Origin: Parvibaculum sp.
GTDB lineage: Bacteria > Pseudomonadota > Alphaproteobacteria > Parvibaculales > Parvibaculaceae
Length of the DNA: 50,100 nucleotides
Direction: 5' to 3'
Assembly (NCBI GenBank): GCA_019635965.1
Contig: JAHBYK010000010.1
Location: 1 to 50,100, forward strand
Below the pieces are notes generated by a model. The model searched no databases. It worked only from the letters and a program-made list of their open reading frames with translations, and was not told the DNA's origin. Position 1 is the stretch's first letter. Each line of letters starts with the position of its first letter. Shown here in pieces: positions 10,705 to 18,546 of the stretch. A program made the translations under genes and the position numbers.

Positions 10705-11445
10705 ATGTCGCGCAATGTGGTGCAGGGCCGGAACGAGACGGCAGGCCAGGCGCAGACCCTTGCAGGAATCGGCATCCTTTCCGGTCTTTCGCCGCGCGAA
10801 CTGGCGCTGCTCGCCGCCGAATGCGACTGGCGCAGCATCGCGCGCGGCGACATTCTTTTCAGCTTCGATCAGGGCGGCGACGCCGGTGGCGTCACCTTCG
10901 TCGTCGCGGGCAGCATCCGCCTGGCGCGCGGTTCCGGCGCCGCGGGGCGCATTTTCTACACGGATGTCGGCGCTGGCGGGCAATTCGGCGAAATGACGGT
11001 CTTTGGCGTGGCCGAGGACGGCATCTCCGCCGTCGCCCGCGAGGACGGGCTCATCGCCACTCTTTCCGGCAGCCGCTTCATCGAGCTTCTCTCGCGCGAG
11101 GAATCCGTTTCCCGCGCGCTGCTTTGCCAATATGCCCGCCTGCTCCGCGCCCGCGAAACATCGAGCGCCGCCGAAAGCGGCACGACCGAGGGAACCGGCG
11201 CCCAGCGCGTTTTTGGCGAATTGCTGGCGCTGGCCGAGCCCCATCGCAACGGCGAGGGGCAGGAGTGCCTGCGGATCGCGCGGCTGCCGCGTCACCGTGA
11301 GCTTGCGGCACGGGTCGATACGACCGAGGAAGTGGTCGCCCGCGCCATTGCCGAACTCGTCCGCGAAGGCATTGCCTTGCGCGATTATCCGGGCCTCGTC
11401 GTCGCCGATGAGGCAAGGCTGCGCGCCCTGTGCGAGCCGGGCTGA
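10705..11445 (+). CDS. Crp/Fnr-family transcriptional regulator
   Basis: This is a 246-residue regulator. Residues about 15-135 form a cyclic-nucleotide-binding-type beta barrel (IARGDILFSF, FVVAGSIRLARG, GGQFGEMTVFG). A long dimer helix follows, and then a C-terminal winged helix (LPRHRELAARVDTTEEVVARA). The barrel keeps the Gly-Glu of the phosphate-binding cassette, but the usual Arg-Ser/Thr-Ala reads GISA, so the arginine that contacts cyclic-nucleotide phosphate is missing. It has no Fnr-type N-terminal cysteines. The ATG at 10705 has a GGGAG site; a TTG 24 bases upstream is less likely. Its place inside the pilus locus suggests, but does not prove, control of pilus genes. Confidence 0.85.
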   Translation: MSRNVVQGRNETAGQAQTLAGIGILSGLSPRELALLAAECDWRSIARGDILFSFDQGGDAGGVTFVVAGSIRLARGSGAAGRIFYTDVGAGGQFGEMTVFGVAEDGISAVAREDGLIATLSGSRFIELLSREESVSRALLCQYARLLRARETSSAAESGTTEGTGAQRVFGELLALAEPHRNGEGQECLRIARLPRHRELAARVDTTEEVVARAIAELVREGIALRDYPGLVVADEARLRALCEPG

Positions 11446-11810
11446 GCCGCCCTTCAGGGCCTTTCCTGTATTGATGTGTAGAAGCGCACCGCGCCGCCCG
11501 GCGCCTTGCGCCTTCGTACCAGAATCCAGTGGCCTTTAACCCGGAATTAACCCTTATCTGACCCCGCAGACCGGCGCTTTGCCGCCGGTAAACCATTTGA
11601 ATAATGGAATTCCATATCCAATACAGTATTCGATGAATCTATACTGATCTTACCAAGCAAATTTCCTAAAGTGAGAGAGAAATTGCGAGTAATCGTTAGC
11701 AATTGGGTAACAGAGGTCCGCTAGGGTCGTTACCAGTCCGAAGGGGCTCCCTTTGCCCGGCAGGGTTCAGGGTTGGTGCTGTCGACAGTCAAGGTACAAG
11801 GAGGCTTTTC
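11446..11810. other. Gene-free regulatory region upstream of the Flp pilin
   Basis: This 365-base gap contains no gene I can support. It holds an exact CtrA-type site (11536-11550), a markedly AT-rich stretch at about 11580-11710 that stands out from its surroundings, a 12-base perfect palindrome ATGGAATTCCAT (11604-11615), a possible -10 TATACT (11640-11645) and a degenerate TTAG-N7-GTAA (11696-11710). Two GANTC sequences (11522 and 11635), the CcrM methylation target of alphaproteobacteria, are also present. The last 13 bases carry the pilin ribosome site AAGGAGG (11798-11804). The region reads as a long, controlled promoter for an abundant product. Confidence 0.6.
11536..11550. promoter_or_regulatory. 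Exact CtrA-type site upstream of the Flp pilin
   Basis: TTAA (11536-11539), CCCGGAA, TTAA (11547-11550), with CCC after the second half as in many CtrA boxes. It lies 260 bases before the pilin ATG. In Caulobacter, pilA transcription is CtrA-activated (established), so the location makes biological sense. Confidence 0.6.
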
Positions 11811-11975
11811 ATGAGCCAGTTTCTCAAGTCGTTTGTGAAGAATGAGTCCGGCGCGACCGCCATCGAGTATGGTCTGATCGCCGCGGGCATCTCGGTCGTG
11901 ATCGTCATCGCCGTCGGTGCGATCGGCGACAGCGTGAAGGCGACCTTCGAAAGCATTTCGGAAGCCCTCAAGTAA
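11811..11975 (+). CDS. flp: Flp/Fap-type major pilin
   Basis: This is a 54-residue prepilin, the building block of the Flp pilus. A short basic leader ends at Gly14; cleavage by the CpaA peptidase would give a mature protein starting ATAIEYGL, with the conserved Glu at +5 and Tyr at +6, followed by a hydrophobic helix (IAAGISVVIVIAVGAIG). Length and motif are typical of Flp1 pilins. A near-perfect AAGGAGG ribosome site sits six bases before the ATG, and a terminator follows 50 bases after the stop, so the pilin is probably made from its own short, strong transcript upstream of the cpa genes. Confidence 0.96.
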   Translation: MSQFLKSFVKNESGATAIEYGLIAAGISVVIVIAVGAIGDSVKATFESISEALK

Positions 11976-12025
11976 GAGTGGCAAGCCGGCATCGCCGGAA
12001 CTTCCGTTCCGGACGATCGGAGCAA

Positions 12026-12059
12026 AAAGCCGTCAGCATGGGAACATGCTGGCGGCTTT
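12026..12059 (+). terminator. Terminator after the Flp pilin gene
   Basis: The stem AAAGCCGTCAGCATG / CATGCTGGCGGCTTT (15 pairs, one G-U, loop GGAA) lies 50 bases after the pilin stop. Leakage through it would give lower expression of the cpa genes relative to pilin, a common arrangement. The T-run is short (TTT). Confidence 0.8.
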
Positions 12060-12207
12060 GTCGTGCCGGCGCGCGGAACCGGGGTTTCCCGCCGCTTCCG
12101 CCGGTTTCGGCCAGGCCCGGATCAAATCCGGCAATCCGGCTCATTTCGGGCCGCCATTTACCTCAAATTTACGGTCCTTTGCCCAGTATCGAAGGGCGCG
12201 AGGAGGC

Positions 12208-12267
12208 ATGGGGCCGCCTGGCGCGGGGGCGGCATCGCCCTTGTTGGAAACCGGGCATTTCTCGTGA
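12208..12267 (+). other. Possible 19-codon leader ORF coupled to cpaA
   Basis: An ATG at 12208, just after AGGAGG and 11 bases after GAAGGG, opens a 19-codon frame (MGPPGAGAASPLLETGHFS). Its TGA (12265-12267) overlaps the cpaA ATG as TGATG. cpaA itself has no clear ribosome site, so coupling to this frame would explain its translation. The AGGAGG is only one base from the ATG, which argues against it. Confidence 0.25.
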
Positions 12268-12773
12268 TGAGCTATCTCGTCCTCGCCATTTTCCCGCTCG
12301 CAATGATCTTCGGCGCGATCTGGGATCTGACGACCATGACAATCCCGAACATGCTGACAGCCGCGCTCGCGGTTGCCTTTCTGCTGTTCCTGCCCTTGTC
12401 GGGTCTCGGCTGGCAGGACGCCGCGCTTCATGCCGCGGCCGGCGGGCTGATGCTCGTCATCGGCATGGCGATGTTCGGCTTCGGCTGGATCGGCGGCGGC
12501 GATGCGAAGTTTGTCGCGGCGATCGCGCTCTGGCTCGGCTGGAGCGAGCTGCTTGGCTATCTGCTCGTCGCCTCCATTCTCGGCGGCGCGCTGACCGTTT
12601 TTCTTCTCTGGTTCCGCACGATGCCCTTGCCGGAGGTGCTTGTCCGCCGCGAATGGATCGCGCGTCTGCACGACCGCAAGGCAGGAATTCCCTATGGCGT
12701 TGCGCTGGGCCTTGGCGGGCTCTGGATGTTTCAGCACAGCGTCTGGCTTGAGGCGGCAGCACACGCCGCATGA
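12267..12773 (+). CDS. cpaA: Prepilin peptidase CpaA/TadV (A24 family)
   Basis: This is a 168-residue integral membrane aspartic protease that cuts the leader from Flp and TadE-type prepilins. It has about five or six hydrophobic segments. The two catalytic aspartates lie in the expected places: WDLTTMTIPN near residue 18 and GGGDAKF near residue 74. It lacks the N-terminal methylase domain of PilD, as is normal for CpaA. The start is ATG 12267; the GTG just before it is the only close in-frame alternative. It leads the co-directional cpaA to tadC gene run and follows a 200-base leader with a weak TTTA-N7-TTTA sequence (12157-12171). Confidence 0.93.
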   Translation: MSYLVLAIFPLAMIFGAIWDLTTMTIPNMLTAALAVAFLLFLPLSGLGWQDAALHAAAGGLMLVIGMAMFGFGWIGGGDAKFVAAIALWLGWSELLGYLLVASILGGALTVFLLWFRTMPLPEVLVRREWIARLHDRKAGIPYGVALGLGGLWMFQHSVWLEAAAHAA

Positions 12774-12829
12774 TGCAATGACATTGCGGAGCGCGACGCT
12801 CCGGCAATGGGAATGAAAGGATTGGGCAA

Positions 12830-13585
12830 GTGAACGCCGCACGCATTGGAGTTCTGGTTCTGGCGGTTGTCGCCGCGGGCCTCGCGGCGCTTCTGGCACG
12901 CGGGCTGATGACATCCTCGAAACCCGAGCCTGTCGTCGAGAAGGTCGAGGAACCGACCACGGAAGTGCTCGTTGCCGGCCGCGATCTTCAGCTCGGTCAG
13001 CGGGCGTCCGCCGGCGATCTGCGCTGGCAGCGCTGGCCGGATGCGGCCATGAACCCGGCCTATATCACGCGCCTCGCGCGGCCTGCGGCGCTCGAGGAAT
13101 ATACCGGCGCGGTCGCGCGCGCCTCGCTTCTCGCCGGCGAGCCGGTGACGGCGGAAAAGCTCATCAATCTTTCAGGCGCGGGCTTCATGTCCGCGATCAT
13201 CGAGCCGGGTATGCGCGCCATCGCGGTGGACATCACGCCGCAGACCAGCGCCGGCGGCTTCATCCTGCCCAACGACCGCGTCGATCTCATCGACATCAAT
13301 CGCGGCCAGACGGTGCTGCGCGATATTCGCGTGCTCGCTATCGACCAGCGCTTCAGCGAGACGGGCGATCAGGTCGTTGTCGGCCGCACCGCCACGCTCG
13401 AGCTGACGCCGTCGCAGGTCGAGCTTGTCTCGGTCGCATCGACCGAAAGCAGGCTCGCACTCTCGCTCCGCAGCATGGGCGAAAAGGACGCGGAAGGCTC
13501 GCAAGTGGATACGTCGGACCGCGAAGGCGGCTCCGTGGTGAAGATCGTGCGCTATGGCGTCGCGCAGTCCGTGCGTGTGAAGTAG
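12830..13585 (+). CDS. cpaB: Flp pilus assembly protein CpaB/RcpC
   Basis: This 251-residue periplasmic protein is tethered by an N-terminal helix (residues about 5-27, IGVLVLAVVAAGLAALLARG). A SAF-type domain (about 43-110: TEVLVAGRDLQLGQ, GDLRWQRWP, LLAGEPVTAEKLI) is followed by the RcpC/CpaB domain with PGMRAIAVDI and LPNDRVDLIDI. CpaB proteins help gate or stabilise the outer-membrane secretin. The start is a GTG with an AAAGGA site about nine bases upstream. It is followed directly by cpaC, with no gap large enough for a promoter. Confidence 0.92.
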   Translation: MNAARIGVLVLAVVAAGLAALLARGLMTSSKPEPVVEKVEEPTTEVLVAGRDLQLGQRASAGDLRWQRWPDAAMNPAYITRLARPAALEEYTGAVARASLLAGEPVTAEKLINLSGAGFMSAIIEPGMRAIAVDITPQTSAGGFILPNDRVDLIDINRGQTVLRDIRVLAIDQRFSETGDQVVVGRTATLELTPSQVELVSVASTESRLALSLRSMGEKDAEGSQVDTSDREGGSVVKIVRYGVAQSVRVK

Positions 13586-13600
13586 GTGATGGGGCCGGTA

Positions 13601-15058
13601 ATGAACACCATGTGGAACACGCTGAAACCGGGCATCGCGCGCATGGCGCGCCATGCGGCGGTGATCGTCTGTGCCGTCTCGATGGCGATGATGCCGGCCG
13701 AACTTGCCCTTGCGGGCGATGCAAGGCTCGTCAAGATCGACCAGGGCGGCACGGGCCAGTCCTCGCGCAGCATCGTGCTCGGGCTCAACAAGGCGGCGAT
13801 CGTGGAGCTGCCGGTGGCGGCGCGCGATGTGCTCGTCTCCAACCCCGAGATCGTCGATGCCGTGGTCCGCACCAACCGGCGCACCTATCTGATCGGCCTT
13901 GCCGTCGGCCAGACCAATGCCTTCTTCTTCAACGAGGCGGGCCAGCAGATCCTCAATCTGGAAATCCGCGTCGCGCGCGACCTCACTGGCCTTCGCCAGA
14001 CGCTGCGCCAGTATTTCCCCAAGGCGCGCATCGACGCCGAGTCGATCAACGATCATGTCGTACTTTCCGGCATGGTGGCGAGCGCGACCGAAGCCGACCG
14101 CGCCCATGATCTTGCCGCGCGCTATATCGGCGTGCCCCGCGAGAATGTCCTCAACATGCTCGGCATCGAGGGCAAGGACCAGGTGATGCTGAAAGTCACC
14201 GTTGCCGAAATGCAGCGCAACGTCATCAAGCAGCTTGGCGTCGATCTCTCGACGGCGGCGAATTTCGGCGATTTCGCCCTGCGTCTGGCAACCTCCAATG
14301 CCTTCAGCGTGCAGGGCCGCTCGCTTGGCGGCCTGTCCACCGAAGGAACCGGCGTCACCGGCAGCGATGGCAATGTCGATGCGGCGCTGCGCCTGATGGA
14401 GCGCAATGGCCTTCTGAAGACGCTGGCCGAACCGAACCTCACCGCCATTTCCGGCGAGTCCGCGAAGTTCCTCGCCGGCGGCGAATTTCCGGTGCCGACC
14501 TCGCGCGACCGCGACGGCAATGTGCAGCTCGAGTTCAAGCCTTTCGGTGTCGGCCTCAACTTCACGCCGGTCGTGCTGAGCGAGGGCCGCATCAGCCTGA
14601 AGATCTCGACCGAAGTGAGCGAGCTTTCTTCCGAGGGCTCCTTCGTCATCCAGGGCAGCGGCGGCGGCGGCATCACCGTGCCGGGCCTGAAGGTGCGCCG
14701 CGCGGAAACCACGCTCGAACTGCCAAGCGGCGGCTCGCTCGTCATGGCCGGTCTTCTCTCGGATTCGACGCGCCAGAACATCGACGGCGTGCCGGGCGCG
14801 AAGGATGTGCCGGTTCTCGGCCAGCTCTTCCGCAGCCGCGACTACCAGAAGAACGAGACCGAACTTGTCGTGATCGTGACGCCCTATCTCGTGGACCCGA
14901 CCTCGCGCGACAAGCTCGTGCTGCCGACCGACGGTTTCGCGCCGGCGGGCGACATGGACACGATCCTGATGGGCCGTCTGAACGCAACCTATGGTGCGCG
15001 CGGTGCCGCGGCGGGCGACAAGGCCCTCCAGGGCCCCGTCGGCTTCGTCGTTGATTGA
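13601..15058 (+). CDS. cpaC: Outer-membrane secretin CpaC/RcpA of the Tad pilus
   Basis: This is a 485-residue secretin forming the outer-membrane pore for the pilus. The signal peptide ends near residue 38 (AELALAGDA). An N-terminal pilus/secretin domain (about 45-120) and a BON-like domain (about 125-185) precede the secretin homology domain (about 260-460), with GEFPVPTSRDRDG and VPVLGQLFRSR, the latter close to the classical secretin VPxLGxLF signature. I chose ATG 13601, which has GGGG six bases upstream; ATG 13589 and GTG 13586, next to the cpaB stop, are also possible and only lengthen the leader. Confidence 0.94.
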   Translation: MNTMWNTLKPGIARMARHAAVIVCAVSMAMMPAELALAGDARLVKIDQGGTGQSSRSIVLGLNKAAIVELPVAARDVLVSNPEIVDAVVRTNRRTYLIGLAVGQTNAFFFNEAGQQILNLEIRVARDLTGLRQTLRQYFPKARIDAESINDHVVLSGMVASATEADRAHDLAARYIGVPRENVLNMLGIEGKDQVMLKVTVAEMQRNVIKQLGVDLSTAANFGDFALRLATSNAFSVQGRSLGGLSTEGTGVTGSDGNVDAALRLMERNGLLKTLAEPNLTAISGESAKFLAGGEFPVPTSRDRDGNVQLEFKPFGVGLNFTPVVLSEGRISLKISTEVSELSSEGSFVIQGSGGGGITVPGLKVRRAETTLELPSGGSLVMAGLLSDSTRQNIDGVPGAKDVPVLGQLFRSRDYQKNETELVVIVTPYLVDPTSRDKLVLPTDGFAPAGDMDTILMGRLNATYGARGAAAGDKALQGPVGFVVD

Positions 15059-15077
15059 GGTGCGGAGGATGAATTCG

Positions 15078-15773
15078 ATGAAAGATCATACCGGCATGAA
15101 CATGCTTCGCGCTCTCGCTCTCATGGCTGCTGCCGGCCTTGCGGGCTGCGGCTTCAACGGCGCCGGGAATGCGGAATTCGGCCCGGGCTACACGCATCCG
15201 ATCACGGTCGAAACGGATGTCTCGACGCTGAATGTCGGCGTCGTTCCCGGCCAGCCGGGCATCACGCCGTCGGATCGCGCCGCCATTGAAGGCTTCGCCG
15301 CCGCCTGGCGTCAGCGCGGGCAGGGGCCGCTCACGATCTCGACGCCGTCGGGCTCGCCGAATGATGGCGCCGCCGCCGTCGCGCTCTCCGATGTGCGCGA
15401 TCTGCTGAACAGCAATGGCGTCGGCCCTGCCGATCTCGCCTACACGCCCTATCGCGCCTCGGGCGCGGATGGCTCGGCGCCGCTCATCCTCTCCTTCAAG
15501 CATTATGTGGCGCGGCCGACCGCCTGCGGCAACTGGACGAAGGACGCAGGTTACGACCCGTCGAACGGCCTGATGCCGAACCACGGCTGCGCGACGCAGA
15601 ACAATCTTGCGGCCATGGTCGCAAACCCCGCGGATCTTCTCGGTCCGCGTCAGATGGGCCCCGCCGATCCCGGCCGCCGCAACACGGTGCTTGAAAAGTA
15701 CCGCGCCGGCGAGCAGACCGCGACCGTTCGCGGCGAGCAGGATTCCGGTGCCGTCAGTGAGGTACGTCAATGA
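15078..15773 (+). CDS. cpaD: Pilus assembly lipoprotein CpaD
   Basis: This is a 231-residue lipoprotein whose lipobox LAGC ends near residue 22, so it should be anchored in the outer membrane. Its family helps the CpaC secretin reach or stay in the membrane. Visible family features are the beta-rich N-terminal part with GYTHPITVETDV, a central segment reminiscent of OmpA-like domains, and the C-terminal CGNWTKDAGYDPSN and NHGCATQNNLAAMVANPADLL segments with two conserved cysteines. ATG 15078 is preferred because GGAGG lies nine bases upstream; ATG 15069 touches that site. It overlaps cpaE by four bases. Confidence 0.92.
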   Translation: MKDHTGMNMLRALALMAAAGLAGCGFNGAGNAEFGPGYTHPITVETDVSTLNVGVVPGQPGITPSDRAAIEGFAAAWRQRGQGPLTISTPSGSPNDGAAAVALSDVRDLLNSNGVGPADLAYTPYRASGADGSAPLILSFKHYVARPTACGNWTKDAGYDPSNGLMPNHGCATQNNLAAMVANPADLLGPRQMGPADPGRRNTVLEKYRAGEQTATVRGEQDSGAVSEVRQ

Positions 15774-17074
15774 GCAATCTGGCCCGCAAGGAACCCGCCA
15801 TCGAGGTCGAGGCGCCGCCCATGCCGGGTGCTGGCGCCGCTCTCCCGGCCGCACCGGGCGAAACGCTCGCGGTCATGAAACCGGTGCCGCGCATCACCAT
15901 CCATGCCTTCTGCGAACAGCCGGGCACGGGCGCTGCCATTCAGCGCGCCGGCGAGGACCGCCGTCTTGCCAAGGCGCATCTCACGGTTCACATGGGCGGT
16001 ATTCCCGCCGCCATCGACCAGTATCAGCAATCGGCAACGCCGAACCTCATCATGGTCGAGACGCGCGCTACCGGCGCGGAGCTTTTCGGCCAGCTCGGTT
16101 CGCTCGCCGAAGTCTGCGATGCCGGCACGAAGGTCGTCGTGATCGGTCACATGAACGACGTTTCGCTCTACCGCGAGATGATGCGGCAGGGCGTGAACGA
16201 ATATCTCGTGGCGCCGCTTCATCCGCTCGGCGTCATCGAGGCGATCTCGCGCCTTTATATAGATCCCGATGCGCCGCCGATCGGCCGCACCATCGCCTTC
16301 ATCGGCGCCAAGGGCGGCACCGGCTCGAGCACCATCGCGCATAATGTCGGCTGGTGCATCTCGACCGGCATGGACGAGGACGTCATCATCACCGATCTCG
16401 ATCTGCCCTTCGGCACCGCCGGTCTCGACTTCAATCAGGACCCGGCCCAGGGCATCGCCGATGCGCTGATGGCGCCGGAACGTCTCGACGACGTGCTGCT
16501 CGACCGCCTTCTGGTGAAATGCTCCGACAGGCTCAGCCTGTTTGCCGCGCCCGCCGTTCTCGACCGCGATTTCGAGATGGATGGCGATGCGTGCGAATCC
16601 GTGCTCGACATCGTGCGCGAGGGCGTTCCCTGCGTCGTCGTCGATCTGCCCCATGTCTGGGCGCCCTGGACGAAGAAGGTGCTGCTCGCGGCCGACGAGA
16701 TCGTCATCACCGCCACGCCCGATCTGGCCAGCCTGCGCAATGCGAAGAACATTCTCGATCTCACGCGCCAGGCCCGGCCGAATGACAATGCGCCGCATAT
16801 CGTCATCAATCAGGTCGGCATGCCGAAGCGCCCGGAAATTCCCGTCAAGGATTTTGCCGAAGCCGTCGGCGCCGAGGCGACGCTCGTGCTGCCGTTCAAT
16901 CCGGGTCTTTTCGGAACCGCCGCGAATAACGGCCAGATGATCGAGGAGCTTGAGCCCAAGGGCAAGACGGCGGACGGCTTCCGCTTCCTTGCGCGCGAAC
17001 TCTGCGGCCGCGAGCCGCGCGCGCCGAAGCCCGCCCGCTCATCGCTTTTCAGTTTCCTGTCCCGCAAGGGATAA
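15770..17074 (+). CDS. cpaE: Pilus localisation ATPase-like protein CpaE/TadZ
   Basis: This 434-residue protein has a degenerate response-receiver domain (about residues 42-165) and a ParA/MinD-type ATPase domain (about 170-400). In the receiver, the usual phospho-acceptor aspartate appears as glutamate (LIMVET), typical of TadZ proteins, which act as polar localisers rather than phosphorylated switches. The deviant Walker A (GAKGGTGSST, residues 179-188) keeps the first lysine but has serine where ParA has the P-loop lysine. A leader of about 40 residues is rich in Pro and Ala. Start ATG overlaps cpaD (ATGA), so the two are probably coupled. Confidence 0.93.
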   Translation: MSNLARKEPAIEVEAPPMPGAGAALPAAPGETLAVMKPVPRITIHAFCEQPGTGAAIQRAGEDRRLAKAHLTVHMGGIPAAIDQYQQSATPNLIMVETRATGAELFGQLGSLAEVCDAGTKVVVIGHMNDVSLYREMMRQGVNEYLVAPLHPLGVIEAISRLYIDPDAPPIGRTIAFIGAKGGTGSSTIAHNVGWCISTGMDEDVIITDLDLPFGTAGLDFNQDPAQGIADALMAPERLDDVLLDRLLVKCSDRLSLFAAPAVLDRDFEMDGDACESVLDIVREGVPCVVVDLPHVWAPWTKKVLLAADEIVITATPDLASLRNAKNILDLTRQARPNDNAPHIVINQVGMPKRPEIPVKDFAEAVGAEATLVLPFNPGLFGTAANNGQMIEELEPKGKTADGFRFLARELCGREPRAPKPARSSLFSFLSRKG

Positions 17075-17087
17075 TCGGAGGTAGCCC

Positions 17088-18536
17088 GTGTTTGGTAGGC
17101 GAACCGAAGGACAGCCTGTAGCGCGCAAGCCCGCGCCCGTCGCGGCCGAGCCATCGCGCCCTGCCGCCGCGCCCGCGCCCGCCGCGTCGCAGAAGGCCGC
17201 ACCGCCGAAGCCAGCAGCCCCGGCCGCAAAGCCCGCCGCACCGCGCGCGAGCGATCACCGCTCGGAAAACTACTATCAGATCAAGACGACGATCTTCAAC
17301 GCGCTGATCGACACGATCGACCTCACGCAGCTTGCCCAGCTCGATGCGGAAAGCGCGCGCGAGGAAATCCGCGACATCGTCAACGAGATCCTGTCGATCA
17401 AGAATGTCGTCATGTCGATCTCCGAGCAGGAAGCCCTGCTCCAGGACATCTGCAACGACGTTCTCGGCTATGGTCCACTCGAGCCGCTTCTCGCGCGCGA
17501 CGACATCGCCGATATCATGGTCAATGGCTGCGACCGCACCTTCATCGAAGTGAATGGCAAGGTCGAGCTGACCAATATCCGCTTCCGCGACAATGGCCAG
17601 CTGATGAATATCTGTCAGCGCATCGTGAGCCAGGTTGGCCGCCGCGTCGATGAATCGAGCCCGATCTGCGACGCGCGCCTCCCCGACGGCAGCCGCGTGA
17701 ACGTGATCGTGCCGCCGCTGTCGATCGACGGTCCGGCGCTCACCATCCGAAAGTTCCGCCGCGACAAGCTGAAGATGGACGATCTCGTTCAGTTCGGCTC
17801 GATCTCGCAGGAAGGTGCGGATGTTCTCGGCATCATCGGCAAGATACGTTGCAACGTGCTGATCTCGGGCGGTACGGGTTCGGGCAAGACGACGCTGCTG
17901 AACTGTCTCACCGGCTTCATCGAGGCCGATGAGCGGGTCATCACCTGCGAAGACGCGGCCGAACTTCAGCTCCAGCAGCCGCATGTGGTGCGCCTCGAAA
18001 CGCGCCCGCCGAACCTCGAAGGCCAGGGCCAGGTCACCATGACCGAACTGGTCAGGAACTGCCTGCGTATGCGCCCCGAGCGCATCATCGTCGGCGAAGT
18101 GCGCGGACCCGAAGCCTTCGACCTGCTTCAGGCCATGAACACCGGCCATGACGGTTCCATGGGCACGCTCCATGCGAACAGCCCGCGCGAGGCGCTGTCG
18201 CGTCTTGAAAGCATGATCACGATGGGCGGCTATCAGCTTCCCTCCAAGACGATCCGCGAAATGATCTGCGGCTCGATCGACGTGGTCATTCAGGCCGCCC
18301 GCCTGCGCGACGGCTCGCGCCGCATCACGCATATCACCGAAGTGCTCGGCACCGAGGGCGACGTCATCATCACGCAGGATCTCTTCGTCTACGACATCGA
18401 AGGCGAGGATGAGGTCGGCCGCATCATCGGCAAGCACCGCTCCACCGGCATCGCGCGCCCCTCCTTCTGGGACCGCGCCCGCTACTACAACCAGCATCAC
18501 GCATTGGCGGCCGCGCTCGACCGCGCCCAGGGCTAG
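17088..18536 (+). CDS. cpaF: Tad pilus secretion ATPase CpaF/TadA
   Basis: This 482-residue hexameric traffic ATPase of the type II/IV secretion superfamily powers pilus extension and probably retraction. An Ala/Pro-rich, probably disordered N-terminus (about residues 10-62) is followed by the N-terminal domain and the RecA-like core, with Walker A GGTGSGKT at 261-268, an Asp box region around [12 protein letters not shown], a Walker B-type segment [15 protein letters not shown], and the His box [13 protein letters not shown]. The start GTG has a clean GGAGG six bases upstream. It lies between cpaE (13-base gap) and tadB (10-base gap). Confidence 0.96.
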   Translation: MFGRRTEGQPVARKPAPVAAEPSRPAAAPAPAASQKAAPPKPAAPAAKPAAPRASDHRSENYYQIKTTIFNALIDTIDLTQLAQLDAESAREEIRDIVNEILSIKNVVMSISEQEALLQDICNDVLGYGPLEPLLARDDIADIMVNGCDRTFIEVNGKVELTNIRFRDNGQLMNICQRIVSQVGRRVDESSPICDARLPDGSRVNVIVPPLSIDGPALTIRKFRRDKLKMDDLVQFGSISQEGADVLGIIGKIRCNVLISGGTGSGKTTLLNCLTGFIEADERVITCEDAAELQLQQPHVVRLETRPPNLEGQGQVTMTELVRNCLRMRPERIIVGEVRGPEAFDLLQAMNTGHDGSMGTLHANSPREALSRLESMITMGGYQLPSKTIREMICGSIDVVIQAARLRDGSRRITHITEVLGTEGDVIITQDLFVYDIEGEDEVGRIIGKHRSTGIARPSFWDRARYYNQHHALAAALDRAQG

Positions 18537-18546
18537 GGGCGGGGTC

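Noticed and set aside
12157..12171. TTTA-N7-TTTA upstream of cpaA as a CtrA site
   Set aside because: Two of eight fixed bases differ from the consensus. Too weak to list as a site by itself.
16304..16333. Broken ATPase in CpaE because the P-loop lysine is replaced by serine
   Set aside because: The KGG-x-G-S-S-T form is usual for CpaE/TadZ proteins, so it is not evidence of a pseudogene.
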